A stretch of 64,000 nt of DNA from Butyricimonas paravirosa (GCF_032878955.1 NZ_CP043839.1:3100001-3164000); one strand, 5' to 3'; positions 50,067 through 60,354 are shown, numbered from the stretch's first letter. Numbers and translations are program-made. Notes: generated by a model not told the origin, from the letters alone.

Positions 50067-53000
50067 TTAGAAACTGAAATTTAAACCGATAGCATATGTC
50101 TTTTGTATGGGATAATTAAAACCGTCTTCACCTAATTCTACATCCCATACTTTAAAGTTGGTGATTAAGAATGGATTATTTGCCCGGACGAAGAGTTTGA
50201 CATTCTGCAATTTCCATTTATCCATCAATTTTCGAGGCATATTGTAAGCTAATTCCAACGAGGTACAACGTAAAAAACTACATTCTCGCATAAAGTAGGT
50301 ACTTTTACGAATTTCTGCATTATTTTCATTATACCAATCTTCTTGTGGATTGTGTTGTGTTAAGTTGTAAGTTGATAATCGTGGCCAGAACGGTTTGTTT
50401 GACATATTGTCTTCTGACCAATGGTCGTTGTAAATAGCCTTTAGCATGGCGTGGTCATTATCAAATGGAGATATTTTTTTAGGATCCATAAAGAATCCTC
50501 GTTTCCCGGAACCTTGGAATGCAAAACTGAATTCGAAACTCTTGTAGTTGATAAAGCCTTGGAAACCATAAATTAATCGAGGAGTTTCTGGGAATCCGAT
50601 GTAAGTCGCATCTTCCACGTCAATCACTCCATCACCATTCAGGTCGCGATAACGGATATCTCCGGGCATTACATCCCCACCTTGAACCGGAGAGTTGTCT
50701 ATTTCTGCCTGGTCGCGGAACAAACCTTCTGCAATATATCCTACTTGTTGAGAGATTTCATGACCAACCTTACGTTGCCATACTGGTTTATCCGTTGCCT
50801 CTTCAATTTCCAAATATTTTGATTCGGAATAAGTGGCCGTGGCGTTTAAGATGACCCACAAGTCATTTGTGAAAGCGTGTTGGATTTTGCCAGAAAAGTC
50901 TAACCCGCGCGTTCGTGCTTTACCAATGTTATCTAAGGGGGCAAGCTCTACACCCATGGAAGAGGGGATTGTGGTACGATTGGCCAAAATGTTATGGCGT
51001 ACTTCTTGAAAAGCATCTAAAGTAAATTCAACAACACCTTTGAATAACTTAGCCTCTAGTCCCAAATTTACTTGTTCTGCAATCTCCCATTTTATATTTT
51101 CATTAGCATAGGAAGAAACTCGGAAACGATTAATATTTTGTCCATAGGGCATTGGATCTTTATATTGAAGGCTATTAGGTTTTTCGATGAGTGGCAGAAA
51201 AACAAAACGAGGGGTTGAAATGATTCCGTCGTTTCCAACCTTCCCATATGAAGCTCTGAATTTTAAAAAGGGTAGCCACTCTGAAGTGGATTGCATGAAT
51301 GGTTCGCTGGATATAACCCAGGCAATTCCTCCGGCTGGAAAAAAGCCCATTCGGTTCTTGTCCGCGAAACGTTCGGAGCCATTGTACCCGAAACTACCTT
51401 CTATGAAGTACCGATCTTTGAATCCATAACTTCCGCGCATGGAGAATGTCATGTTGCGTCGGGGCATACCGTCTAGGACGGATTGGATGGGAGTGTAGGT
51501 TCGTTCTTGCATTTGAAAGACTCCTGTTAATGAAGTCTGGTGATCTCCCCATGCTGCGGTATGTAATGCCCGCCCTTCGTAAGTCACTTGCGTGTTGGTT
51601 GTAGAACTGTTAGATGCGACTTCTAGTGTTCTACGGGCAGATACCGGGTTTATAGCATGTAGGGTATGCTTACCTGTTTCGAAATTGTAGTTTTCAAGAG
51701 AATATAAAAAAGGTGCAGTTTTAAAACCAGTTGTGTAGTATCCGGATTGAACAATGGATACGCTGGCTCTAATCTCAAGACCTTTGATTAGAGAGGAAAG
51801 ATTATGGATGTATTCTGCTTTGTTTGTGGTAGAATACCGGGTACGTTTCATGTATCCTTTTTGAATCTCCATGTATGGATTTGTCGTGTATTCATCTACT
51901 GCTCCAAAACGAAGATGGGGCCAGTTGTATGTATCATCTCCCGGATAGGTAGGTGCAAAATCGACAGGGGAAGCATTAAAGGCTAATTGGTACGCTTGGG
52001 TTACATCATACAACGGTCCATTATATTTATCTAAAGTGGTGGACGAGTTGATTAATAATTTGATACCCGCCTTTAAATCAATGTTCAGGTTTGCCCGGAA
52101 AGAGGTTTGATTGTTTATGATGTTACAATCATAATCATTTAATTTATCTGTTTTTAGCATACCTTGATCTCGGTTGTAATTTACAGAAGCGTAATATTGT
52201 ACAACCTTTGAACCACCCCTAATACTGATCCCGGCATGGTGGTTTACGTTAAAACGTTTAAATAAAACATCGTACCAGTCGTTTTGAGGGTATAGCCAAG
52301 AAGGATATTTTCCCGAGAGGGTTCTGTTGATTGTTTCCTCGCTGTATTTGGGTGTTGAAGCTTGTGAGCGTCCCATTAATGCTTGGTTGTACATTCGCAT
52401 ATAAGTGATGGGATCTACCACGTCAATTTCTTTGGTGGGCATGGAGAATATGGATTCATAACGTAAAGATGCATACACGCTGCCTTCTTCCCCCTTTTTC
52501 GTGGTAATCATGATTACTCCATTTGCCCCGCGAGCCCCGTACATCGCTGTTGCCGAGGCGTCTTTTAATACCGAAAAAGTCTCGATGTCTTCGGGTGCAA
52601 TTCTGGCTAGTTCCAATTTTGACGATTCTACCCCGTCGATCAAGATTAATGGGTCAATATTTGCTCCTGTCTGGAAAGACGTGATCCCGCGAATATAGAA
52701 CTTCGTATTCATCTCTTCTTCGGTCAACGCTCCCGGAATTCCTCCCGTTTGCCAACCGATAATACCGGGGACACGTCCCGCTAGGCTTGTTGTTAAGTCA
52801 CTGTTAGAGGATTTTAAATCCATGGGGCGTACCGTGGAGATTGCAGATACTACACTTTCTTTCTTCTGTGTACCAAAGGCAACAACGGCAACTTCTTCAA
52901 TGTTTTCGGCTGTTGGATTTAATGTTACATTCACGGTCTTTTTTCCTTTGATAGCAACGATTTCCGGTTTGTAACCGATGAAAGAAACTCGTAAAACATC

Positions 53001-53513
53001 GTCAGGTCTAACAGGAATCGTGTACCGTCCATTGGCATCTGTGGCAACTCCTTGGGTTGTCCCGTGGATAATTACTGTGGCTCCGGGAATAGGATTTCCT
53101 TTATCATCTGTAACTTTACCACTAAGTCTGATTAATTCTACGATCTTTTTCTCTCGAATGGAGATCAAGCTTTGTGAAATGGCGTATTCTAATCCCAGCT
53201 TGGGAAGAATCTCGTCTAAAAGTTGTTTTACCTCCTTGTTTTTAGCCTCTACTGAAATTTTTCCTTTGGATTTGGCCAACTCACTGTTGTAGAAAAAGTC
53301 ATAGTCGGTTTGCTTTTTTAATTCCTCGATGACTTCGTTTAACGTGACATCTTTCAAATCTAAAGTAACCTTTGTTTTCTTTTGGGCCTGTGCATTTGTC
53401 GGGAGGGAAAAGCACACACCTAGCAACAAGATTACTAGATTTTTTTTAAAGATTAACATCTTCTGCCATGAATTCCAGCATCTTGGCAATGCATAGTCTC
53501 GCTTTTTTTTCAT
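50067..53513 (-). CDS. SusC/RagA TonB-dependent transporter with STN domain, cluster C
   Basis: An outer-membrane importer of 1148 residues. Signal region ending TNAQAQ, STN domain (LNEVIEELKKQTDYDFFYN), carboxypeptidase-like domain (LSGKVTDDKGNPIPGATVII), plug with VAVVAFGTQKKESVVSAIST and VLKDASATAMYGARGANGVI, and the barrel ending in YAIGLNFSF. The plug signature follows the canonical SusC form rather than the KESFTGS form of clusters A and B. ATG before KKKRDYALPRC was chosen; another ATG 27 bp upstream is possible. Confidence 0.94.
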   Translation of the reverse strand: MKKKRDYALPRCWNSWQKMLIFKKNLVILLLGVCFSLPTNAQAQKKTKVTLDLKDVTLNEVIEELKKQTDYDFFYNSELAKSKGKISVEAKNKEVKQLLDEILPKLGLEYAISQSLISIREKKIVELIRLSGKVTDDKGNPIPGATVIIHGTTQGVATDANGRYTIPVRPDDVLRVSFIGYKPEIVAIKGKKTVNVTLNPTAENIEEVAVVAFGTQKKESVVSAISTVRPMDLKSSNSDLTTSLAGRVPGIIGWQTGGIPGALTEEEMNTKFYIRGITSFQTGANIDPLILIDGVESSKLELARIAPEDIETFSVLKDASATAMYGARGANGVIMITTKKGEEGSVYASLRYESIFSMPTKEIDVVDPITYMRMYNQALMGRSQASTPKYSEETINRTLSGKYPSWLYPQNDWYDVLFKRFNVNHHAGISIRGGSKVVQYYASVNYNRDQGMLKTDKLNDYDCNIINNQTSFRANLNIDLKAGIKLLINSSTTLDKYNGPLYDVTQAYQLAFNASPVDFAPTYPGDDTYNWPHLRFGAVDEYTTNPYMEIQKGYMKRTRYSTTNKAEYIHNLSSLIKGLEIRASVSIVQSGYYTTGFKTAPFLYSLENYNFETGKHTLHAINPVSARRTLEVASNSSTTNTQVTYEGRALHTAAWGDHQTSLTGVFQMQERTYTPIQSVLDGMPRRNMTFSMRGSYGFKDRYFIEGSFGYNGSERFADKNRMGFFPAGGIAWVISSEPFMQSTSEWLPFLKFRASYGKVGNDGIISTPRFVFLPLIEKPNSLQYKDPMPYGQNINRFRVSSYANENIKWEIAEQVNLGLEAKLFKGVVEFTLDAFQEVRHNILANRTTIPSSMGVELAPLDNIGKARTRGLDFSGKIQHAFTNDLWVILNATATYSESKYLEIEEATDKPVWQRKVGHEISQQVGYIAEGLFRDQAEIDNSPVQGGDVMPGDIRYRDLNGDGVIDVEDATYIGFPETPRLIYGFQGFINYKSFEFSFAFQGSGKRGFFMDPKKISPFDNDHAMLKAIYNDHWSEDNMSNKPFWPRLSTYNLTQHNPQEDWYNENNAEIRKSTYFMRECSFLRCTSLELAYNMPRKLMDKWKLQNVKLFVRANNPFLITNFKVWDVELGEDGFNYPIQKTYAIGLNFSF

Positions 53514-53587
53514 AAATTTGTAAATTAATTTATTAAACATCTATACTTCCGATTCTTGCAAGGACTCCGGAAAGTATTGAGAATAGG

Positions 53588-53622
53588 AACAGGTTGAGGA
53601 TTGATCAAGTCTTCAACCTGTT
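53588..53622 (-). terminator. Hairpin between FecR and SusC of cluster C
   Basis: A 10-bp perfect stem (AACAGGTTGA with TCAACCTGTT) begins 6 bp after the FecR stop. As in cluster B, the U-run is on the wrong side for a classic terminator. It separates the regulatory genes from SusC. Confidence 0.5.
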
Positions 53623-53628
53623 ATATTT

Positions 53629-54789
53629 TTATTTTCTTTGTATTATAATCTTGTCTTCAGCAATGATGAAATTGACGTCACGAGTGTATTCCAGCATCTC
53701 GAATAATGGACGGAGATCCTCGTAACGTTTCAATCGTCCACTGAATTTTATCTCTTTGACTTTTGGGTCTGCGAACTCGATATTAAGATTGTACCATCGG
53801 GTAAAAATTTGCATTAATTCCTCCAAGGACATATCCTCAAATTCATAGTAACCCTCCTTCCAAGAGATGAATTGTTGTACATTTACCGGAAAATAGTCCG
53901 ATTCTTGTGTAGTTTTATTGTAAGCAACTTGCGTACCGGGAGCCATGATGATATTTTTATTTCCACAATGGGCCTCCACCCGCCCTTCTACCAAGGTCGT
54001 TTTTACCCACGTCCCTTCAGCATAAGCGTTTACATTGAAAGAAGTTCCCAATACCCGAATTGCAACATCCGATGCATGAACGATAAATGGGTGGAGGGAA
54101 TCAGATTTAACCTCGAAATAGGCCTCTCCGGTTAAAAATACTTCTCTCTTATCCCCGATAAATTGATCCGGATAGCGCAACGTGCTACCAGCGTTGAGAT
54201 ATATCTTCGATCCGTCCGAAAGTACTAGATTGTATTCTGCCCCGTAGGGTATGTTTATAGTGTAATACTCGGTCTCTCTCGTTTTAATGGTATTGGATTC
54301 AACAATTAGAGTTTGTTGGTCAGTGCGCATTTCCCTGTTACTGTCAGAGACAATAACCGCTTTTTTCTCTTGGCTAAGTAATCGCTTTCTGCCATCAGGT
54401 AAAATCAATTCTGCCGCGGGTCTTTTAAGTGCTAAACCGGAGATATACGTTTGATTGATCGTTTGTGTTCTCGTGACGGTGTTCTCCGTCCGGAGAAGGA
54501 AGAAAAAACCGATAAATAGGATAATTCCTGCTGCACAGGATGACCAAAAGATCAATTGACGTTTTCTTTTGCTTTGTCGGACTTGGTGTTGAACTTTGTT
54601 AAATACGACTTGATGTGATTGATGCCGGGCTAATATCTGTTTTTGTTTCTCTAATTTCACTATCAGTTTTCCTACTTTCTTGTTATGGACGGAAGAATTC
54701 TTCCATGCCTCGAATTCCTGTCTTTCCTCCTCGGTCAATGGAGCTTTATTTAGGTAGGCAGCTAGGATGTCATCAATGTCTTTTTTCAT
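53629..54789 (-). CDS. FecR family anti-sigma factor, cluster C
   Basis: A 386-residue FecR protein: cytoplasmic N-terminus with ILAAYLNKAPLTEEERQEFE, a transmembrane helix at about 79-99, the FecR domain (LSDGSKIYLNAGSTLRYPDQ, GEAYFEVKSDSLHPFIVHAS, IRVLGTSFNVNAYAEG) and a C-terminal STN-like domain (SLEELMQIFTRWYNLNIEFA). It senses SusC occupancy and controls the sigma factor encoded 27 bp upstream. Confidence 0.93.
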   Translation of the reverse strand: MKKDIDDILAAYLNKAPLTEEERQEFEAWKNSSVHNKKVGKLIVKLEKQKQILARHQSHQVVFNKVQHQVRQSKRKRQLIFWSSCAAGIILFIGFFFLLRTENTVTRTQTINQTYISGLALKRPAAELILPDGRKRLLSQEKKAVIVSDSNREMRTDQQTLIVESNTIKTRETEYYTINIPYGAEYNLVLSDGSKIYLNAGSTLRYPDQFIGDKREVFLTGEAYFEVKSDSLHPFIVHASDVAIRVLGTSFNVNAYAEGTWVKTTLVEGRVEAHCGNKNIIMAPGTQVAYNKTTQESDYFPVNVQQFISWKEGYYEFEDMSLEELMQIFTRWYNLNIEFADPKVKEIKFSGRLKRYEDLRPLFEMLEYTRDVNFIIAEDKIIIQRK

Positions 54790-54816
54790 ATCTCTCCCTT
54801 TGTTTTTTATATATTG

Positions 54817-55416
54817 CTAAAAGGAAGAAAAAGGGTGATAAGAAATTAATCTTTTTCTGTTAAAAAAAAGTAAAAGCGTAAAAAACAATTCTTCTTGTAA
54901 GTTTTCCCGTAAAAATTTGAGTGCTGTCTTCATTTGAGTCTTCACGGTATTAATGCTTGTGCCTAGTTCATCGGCCACTTCTTGGTAGGTTTTGTCATTC
55001 AGACAGGCCATGAGGAAGACTTTCCGGCATTTTTCGGGGAGCTTGTCTATTGTTTGGTATAATAATTCGATCTCTTTGGAGGACTCGTCAAGCGTGTCAT
55101 AATGAGAGATTTCACTTTCTTGGGAGAATGAAACTTGTATATTGTATCTTTTCTTGTATTCCCGGAGAAAAAGGAAAGCTTGATTTTTAACCATTTTGAA
55201 AATGAATCGGTCCAGATCGCCCGAGAATGAATGAAGGCGCTTGCTATTCCACAGGTTGACGAAACAATCCTGTACAATGTCTTCGGCTGTTTCCAAATCA
55301 TCCAATATATGATAACAATATAATAATAGATTATCATAGTACCGGTCAAAAAGAAGTCGGAATGCACCGCTTTCGTCTTTTTTGAGTAAATCTAATATGG
55401 ATTCTGACGGATTCAT
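54817..55416 (-). CDS. ECF sigma-70 factor, cluster C
   Basis: A 199-residue ECF sigma factor. Region 2: LFDRYYDNLLLYCYHILDDL, then ETAEDIVQDCFVNLWNSKRL; region 4: KLPEKCRKVFLMACLNDKTY followed by the helix-turn-helix VADELGTSINTVKTQMKTAL. ATG before NPSESILDLLKK was preferred over a GTG 6 bp upstream. The gene has the best-matched promoter in the window. The C-terminal tail is hydrophobic (ELFFTLLLFFNRK), unusual but common in Bacteroidota ECF factors with FecR. Confidence 0.93.
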   Translation of the reverse strand: MNPSESILDLLKKDESGAFRLLFDRYYDNLLLYCYHILDDLETAEDIVQDCFVNLWNSKRLHSFSGDLDRFIFKMVKNQAFLFLREYKKRYNIQVSFSQESEISHYDTLDESSKEIELLYQTIDKLPEKCRKVFLMACLNDKTYQEVADELGTSINTVKTQMKTALKFLRENLQEELFFTLLLFFNRKRLISYHPFSSF

Positions 55417-55435
55417 GCACACTTTTTTGTACTTA

Positions 55436-55466
55436 CAAATATAATGAACTCCAAGACGGATGCAAA
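55436..55466 (-). promoter_or_regulatory. Promoter of the cluster C sigma gene
   Basis: The minus strand reads TTTG (55466-55463), 19 bp, TATATTTG (55443-55436): an exact match to the Bacteroidota housekeeping consensus, 19 bp before the sigma ATG. Confidence 0.75.
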
Positions 55467-55539
55467 TTTTAAAAGAAATTATTGTTTGAAATGTTTGTTT
55501 CCGTGAATATAATTAAAGGAGATTAGAGGAAAACCTAAA

Positions 55540-55669
55540 GAGAATTAGAGGAGATAATCCTCCTTGTTCGAAACTTTCTCGATGATTCCACGGAGCTTAT
55601 TCATCCCGTGTTGGATGAGTCACGAGTGATCTTCGAATGATCTCTGAAGGTGGGGGATTATTTGGGTTA
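55540..55669 (-). repeat. 130-bp dispersed intergenic repeat, copy 2
   Basis: The minus-strand copy of the element at 589-718, same length with no gaps needed. It lies between the mutase terminator and the cluster C sigma promoter. Conserved blocks include TTATTTGGGTTA (as read on plus), TTCGAATGATCTCTG and TCATCCCGTG. Confidence 0.7.
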
Positions 55670-55730
55670 GATCACTTCTTTATCACGGTAGGATTTGGTA
55701 ATAAACAGGGGAGAAGTATGGTCAAAAAGA

Positions 55731-55753
55731 AAGGGAGCCCCGTGGACTCCCTT
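55731..55753 (-). terminator. Intrinsic terminator of the mutase operon
   Basis: On the minus strand AAGGGAGTCC pairs with GGGCTCCCTT around a short loop, followed by TCTTTTTG. It begins 21 bp after the stop of the large mutase subunit. Confidence 0.75.
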
Positions 55754-55774
55754 CTTCTGCCTGATGGCGTTTTA

Positions 55775-57931
55775 TTATTTCTTAGCCAAGTCGATCAAAA
55801 TTTCAAGAACTTGGATAGCACTTGTCGGCACTTTGGTACCGGGACCGAATACGGCGATAGCACCTGCGTCGAACAAGAATTGGTAGTCTTGATGAGGAAT
55901 AACACCACCCACGTAAACGAGGATGTCTTCACGTCCCAATTTCTTCAATTCTGCGATAACGGCAGGTACAAGCGTTTTATGACCGGCTGCCAGAGAAGAT
56001 ACTCCGACAACATGAACGTCGTTCTCAACGGCTTGTTTAGCGGTTTCTTCCGGGGTTTGGAACAACGGTCCCATATCCACGTCGAAGCCAAGGTCTGCGT
56101 AACCCGTAGCAACAACTTTAGCACCACGGTCGTGTCCGTCCTGACCCATTTTAGCGATCATAATACGCGGACGACGTCCTGTCATTTCTGCAAACTGGTC
56201 TGCCAGTTCTTTCGCTTTCTTGAAGTCTTCGTCTTCTTTAGCTACACTTGAATATACTCCACTCACGGTTCTGATAACTGCTTTATAACGTCCGGCAACT
56301 TTTTCACATGCATCTGAAATTTCACCTAGAGATGCTCTCTTCTTAGCTGCATCAACAGCTAATTCAAGTAAGTTTCCTTCTCCTGTTTCTGCACATTTGG
56401 TGATTGCAGCCAATGCAGCGTCAACCTCAGCTTGGTTACGGTTAGCTTTCAATTCTTGCAAACGACGGATTTGGGCTTCACGTACAGCGGTGTTGTCAAC
56501 CTCAAGAATATCGATCGGGTCTTCTTTTTCCAAACGGTATTTGTTGGTTCCCACGATCGTTTGAGCTCCACTGTCGATACGTGCTTGTGTACGGGCAGCA
56601 GCCTCTTCGATACGGAGTTTTGGAATACCGGATTCGATAGCGGCAGCCATACCACCCAATTTCTCAACTTCTTGGATGTGAGCCCATGCTTTTTCAACCA
56701 ATTCTTGAGTCAAGCTCTCAACATAGTAAGAACCTCCCCACGGGTCGATTGATTTACATATGGTGGTTTCATCTTGAATATAGATCTGGGTATTACGAGC
56801 GATACGAGCAGAGAAGTCAGTTGGAAGAGCGATAGCCTCATCCAATGCGTTGGTGTGCAAAGATTGCGTGTGTCCCAAAGCAGCTCCCATGGCCTCGATG
56901 CAAGTACGACCCACGTTGTTGAACGGGTCTTGCTCGGTCAATGACCAACCTGAAGTCTGGCTGTGTGTACGCAATGCCAAAGATTTCGGGTTTTTCGGGT
57001 TGAATTGTTTAACGATCTTAGCCCACAACAAACGTCCGGCTCTCATCTTGGCAATTTCCATGAAGTGGTTCATACCGATAGCCCAGAAGAATGACAAACG
57101 AGGAGCGAATGCGTCGATGTCCATTCCGGCATTAACTCCGGCACGTAAGTATTCCAAACCGTCAGCCAAGGTGTATGCCAACTCGATATCTGCGGTAGCA
57201 CCTGCTTCTTGCATGTGGTATCCGGAGATAGAGATCGAGTTGAACTTCGGCATATTCTTGGAAGTGTATTCGAAGATGTCAGCGATAATCTTCATAGAGA
57301 ACTTCGGCGGGTAAATATAAGTGTTACGCACCATGAACTCTTTCAAGATATCATTCTGGATTGTTCCTTGTAATTGGTCAAGAGTAGCACCTTGTTCCAA
57401 CCCGGCAACGATATAGAATGCCAAGATAGGAAGTACGGCACCGTTCATCGTCATGGATACAGACATTTTGTCCAATGGAATTTGATCGAACAAGATCTTC
57501 ATGTCCATGATAGAGTCTACGGCAACACCGGCTTTACCCACGTCACCGATTACACGCGGGTGGTCTGAGTCATATCCACGGTGAGTAGCCAAGTCGAATG
57601 CTACAGACAAACCTTTTTGTCCGGCAGCCAAGTTACGACGATAGAATGCATTTGATTCCTCTGCGGTAGAGAATCCGGCATACTGACGGATTGTCCAAGG
57701 ACGCATCGGGTACATCATGGAGTAGGGACCACGTAAATATGGAGGGATACCGGCAACATAATCCAAGTGTTCCATCCCTTTTAAATCTTCAGCCGTGTAC
57801 ACGGGTTTTACCGGTATCAGCTCGGGTGTCAACCAGTTTTTCTCAATGTGATTAGCTTTTTCCCATTCTGCAGCGGCAGTGGTAGCTTTCTCTGTTGACT
57901 TGATATTTATATCTTTGAAATTTGGTTTCAT
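55775..57931 (-). CDS. Methylmalonyl-CoA mutase, large subunit
   Basis: The B12-binding catalytic subunit (718 residues) that interconverts succinyl-CoA and R-methylmalonyl-CoA, the key step in propionate formation from succinate. The N-terminal TIM barrel carries RQYAGFSTAEESNAFYRRNL and SGYHMQEAGATADIELAYTL; the C-terminal cobalamin domain has DGHDRGAKV (histidine is the lower cobalt ligand), then VVGVSSLAAGH and YVGGVIPHQDY. It lies 21 bp behind the small subunit in one operon. Gene names differ between species (mutB/mcmB), so none is given. Confidence 0.96.
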   Translation of the reverse strand: MKPNFKDINIKSTEKATTAAAEWEKANHIEKNWLTPELIPVKPVYTAEDLKGMEHLDYVAGIPPYLRGPYSMMYPMRPWTIRQYAGFSTAEESNAFYRRNLAAGQKGLSVAFDLATHRGYDSDHPRVIGDVGKAGVAVDSIMDMKILFDQIPLDKMSVSMTMNGAVLPILAFYIVAGLEQGATLDQLQGTIQNDILKEFMVRNTYIYPPKFSMKIIADIFEYTSKNMPKFNSISISGYHMQEAGATADIELAYTLADGLEYLRAGVNAGMDIDAFAPRLSFFWAIGMNHFMEIAKMRAGRLLWAKIVKQFNPKNPKSLALRTHSQTSGWSLTEQDPFNNVGRTCIEAMGAALGHTQSLHTNALDEAIALPTDFSARIARNTQIYIQDETTICKSIDPWGGSYYVESLTQELVEKAWAHIQEVEKLGGMAAAIESGIPKLRIEEAAARTQARIDSGAQTIVGTNKYRLEKEDPIDILEVDNTAVREAQIRRLQELKANRNQAEVDAALAAITKCAETGEGNLLELAVDAAKKRASLGEISDACEKVAGRYKAVIRTVSGVYSSVAKEDEDFKKAKELADQFAEMTGRRPRIMIAKMGQDGHDRGAKVVATGYADLGFDVDMGPLFQTPEETAKQAVENDVHVVGVSSLAAGHKTLVPAVIAELKKLGREDILVYVGGVIPHQDYQFLFDAGAIAVFGPGTKVPTSAIQVLEILIDLAKK

Positions 57932-57952
57932 CTTTCAATTTTTGATCGTCAA

Positions 57953-59833
57953 TTACTTAATTCCCAATTTTTGTTGGTATGCTTTCAAGTCTTCCAGCAC
58001 GTTACATTTCACGTGAACATAGTTCTTGATGCCAATTTCTTCTAGTTGGGGTCTGCATTCCGGGTTACCGGCAACAACGATGATAGCTTTGTCCTTCATT
58101 GCTGCATATACTTCCGGTGCAATGGTAGCGTACTCGTCATCCGAGCTACAGATTACCACGATATCAGCCTTGTTGTCCATGCATGCTTTAGCACCTTCTT
58201 CAACAGTCTTGAATCCGTTGTTATCCATTACTTGGAATCCGGCACAAGCGAAGAAGTTACAAGCGAATTGAGCTCTTGCTTTACGCATAGCCAAATTACC
58301 CATCGGGAACATGTAAACTACCGGGCGACGACCTTGTTCTTTTGCAAACAAGTCAGTTCTGATACGCATAGCTTCGAAAGCTTGAGTTCCACGGTAAGGT
58401 TTCAACGTTTCAACAACAGCGTCGGGAGCAGTTTTGTCTTCCGGCTCTAGGATGCAAGCACAAAGCTCTTTATCCATTTTTTCGTTGAAGTTCGGGAATT
58501 GGTTCGTACCCAAGAAGTTTTCTTTCCGGTTAGCGATGTCTTGATCTCTCTTCTGTGCGGTAGCCTTCACAGCAGCCTGTACGAATCCTGATTCAAGAGC
58601 TTTCACCATACCGCCTTGTTCTTGTACTTCTAAGAAGAGTTTCCAAGCAGCCTCGGCGATGAATTGGGTTAATTCCTCGATATAATATGAACCACCGGCA
58701 GGGTCAACGATCTTGCTGAAGTGTGATTCTTCTTTCAATAACAATTGTTGGTTACGAGCCACGCGTTCTCCCAGTTCTGAAGGATGGCACTCGTAGATAT
58801 AGTCGTACGGGTGAACCGTGAACGAGTCAACACCACCGATTGTTGCGGACATGGTTTCCGTTTGAGTACGGAGCATGTTCACGTTCGGGTCGTATACCGT
58901 CTTGTTCCATTCTGATGTTTCTGCATGGATGTTCATCTTGCAAACGCAGTCACAGCAAGGATTATAAGCTTTCACGATGTGAGCCCACAAGTAACGAGCT
59001 GCTCTTAATTTAGCAATTTCCATGAAATATTTAGAACCGGTAGCGAAGTGGAAACGCATACGAGGAGCGATGTCCTTCACGTCCATTCCTGCATCGGTTA
59101 ATTTGTCAAGATATTCAACTCCGGCAGCCAAGCTGAAACCTAATTCCTGAACGATGGATGCTCCTGAGTTATTGAAAACATATCCACCCACTTCAATGGT
59201 TTTGAAGTTTTTCAGTTCGGCAGTACTCTCCGTGGTAGCCTTTACCACGCTGAACGGGTTCGGGTCACAGAATTTTCCTTCTAAAACGAGTTTGCTGATC
59301 GGATCGATATTGATACCTCCCTGTATTTTTTCAGGGTTGAATCCTTTCTCTGCAACGTACTCTTTGAACATATTCAAGATGGCAACCTTGTTGCAGCATA
59401 CAACGAAGTTAATCTCGATACATTCCAAGCAAATATCTTTCAACAAGGTGGCCATGTCGGCTTTCGTGAAGTTCTTGCAATTTGTAAGCACGAATCCGAG
59501 TGAGTCAACACCCTTGTTCAGAACATCCAACGCTTTCTTGTTCGCCTCAGCCACATCCTCTACCACGATGTCCTGACGAACGAACCATTCGTTGTTATTT
59601 TTCTTGTTACCTCTCACGAAAGGATATTCTCCCGGGAAGCATTCTAAGTTCTTGAGGTCTTTCATATCTTCCAACCGGTACATCGGTTGTACGTTGAATC
59701 CCTCGTTTGTTCTCCAAACCAGCTTTTTATCGAAGTCAGCCCCTTTTAGGTCTGCAATGACTTTGTCCTTCCACTCTTGGGTGGTGTTGGGAGCAAATTC
59801 ACTGAAAAGCTTTTCGTTTACATTCTCTGCCAT
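57953..59833 (-). CDS. Methylmalonyl-CoA mutase, small subunit
   Basis: The non-catalytic subunit (626 residues) of the heterodimeric mutase. It keeps the barrel layout (PFVRGNKKNNNEWFVRQDIV, FNNSGASIVQELGFSLAAGV, LRAARYLWAHIVKAYNP) but lacks the DxHxxG cobalamin motif in its C-terminal domain, where IVVICSSDDEYATIAPEVYA stands. This is the normal pattern for the small subunit. It is the first gene of the operon, with a -7 element TAATTTTG on the minus strand about 50 bp upstream. Confidence 0.96.
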   Translation of the reverse strand: MAENVNEKLFSEFAPNTTQEWKDKVIADLKGADFDKKLVWRTNEGFNVQPMYRLEDMKDLKNLECFPGEYPFVRGNKKNNNEWFVRQDIVVEDVAEANKKALDVLNKGVDSLGFVLTNCKNFTKADMATLLKDICLECIEINFVVCCNKVAILNMFKEYVAEKGFNPEKIQGGINIDPISKLVLEGKFCDPNPFSVVKATTESTAELKNFKTIEVGGYVFNNSGASIVQELGFSLAAGVEYLDKLTDAGMDVKDIAPRMRFHFATGSKYFMEIAKLRAARYLWAHIVKAYNPCCDCVCKMNIHAETSEWNKTVYDPNVNMLRTQTETMSATIGGVDSFTVHPYDYIYECHPSELGERVARNQQLLLKEESHFSKIVDPAGGSYYIEELTQFIAEAAWKLFLEVQEQGGMVKALESGFVQAAVKATAQKRDQDIANRKENFLGTNQFPNFNEKMDKELCACILEPEDKTAPDAVVETLKPYRGTQAFEAMRIRTDLFAKEQGRRPVVYMFPMGNLAMRKARAQFACNFFACAGFQVMDNNGFKTVEEGAKACMDNKADIVVICSSDDEYATIAPEVYAAMKDKAIIVVAGNPECRPQLEEIGIKNYVHVKCNVLEDLKAYQQKLGIK

Positions 59834-59885
59834 AATAGATTTTTATGTATTTATTCTGTAACTGTTTGTTATTAAAAACGAAAGG

Positions 59886-59893
59886 CAAAATTA
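59886..59893 (-). promoter_or_regulatory. -7 element of the mutase promoter
   Basis: The minus strand reads TAATTTTG, matching TAnnTTTG exactly, 52 bp before the small-subunit ATG. The -33 region is T-rich but has no clear TTTG. Confidence 0.5.
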
Positions 59894-60110
59894 GCCGTTT
59901 TTGACAATAAAAAAAAGAAATTCTTCTTTATTTCGCCTCGTGAATCGGAATATAAGTCTTTTTAAGGATTTTGTGAATAGAATGTTCTATGGGTTATCGG
60001 GGGATGATGGAATGACAGATATTTAAAGAAATATTGCAGGAATGTTGTCTTGCATAGAAAAATAGATAATGAATTGATATTCAATAGATAGTTTTACATC
60101 CGGCTGTTGT

Positions 60111-60166
60111 CCTTTCGTTATGGTTTCGATATATGTTTATTCCAGGGAACGAAGAGATAACGGAGG
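60111..60166. repeat. Imperfect palindrome, CGTTAT family copy 2
   Basis: Arms 60116-60130 (CGTTATGGTTTCGAT) and the complement of 60148-60162 (CGTTATCTCTTCGTT) share the pattern CGTTAT-N3-TTCG with both arms of the palindrome near 0.9 kb. 11 of 15 positions pair. Confidence 0.5.
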
Positions 60167-60354
60167 GATAAAACGGGTTGGGTAGGATCGATGTAAGAGA
60201 AGGTAAAAAGATGCAGTGGTGTATGTTGTATTTTAATGGCAAGGAAAAAATAGATGTTGAAAGTTTAACAAATAGGTGAAAACGTTACGCTTGCGTTTTG
60301 TAAGAAAAAAATTTATTTCGTAATTTGCGATGTTAATTTAAAAAGCAAAAACAG

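Larger units (their letters stand above)
59834..60354. other. Divergent region between the mutase operon and ddh
   Basis: A 521-bp gap without genes. It holds the mutase -7 element (59893-59886, minus), a CGTTAT-family palindrome (60111-60166) and, 58 bp before ddh, TTTG (60297-60300) with TAATTTG 20 bp later, a near-match to the housekeeping promoter. The rest is AT-rich and unremarkable. Confidence 0.5.

Noticed and set aside
55637..56251. A 204-codon plus-strand frame overlapping the mutase terminator and gene end
   Set aside because: It is antisense to the cobalamin domain of the mutase and runs through the terminator and part of the dispersed repeat; no protein signature.
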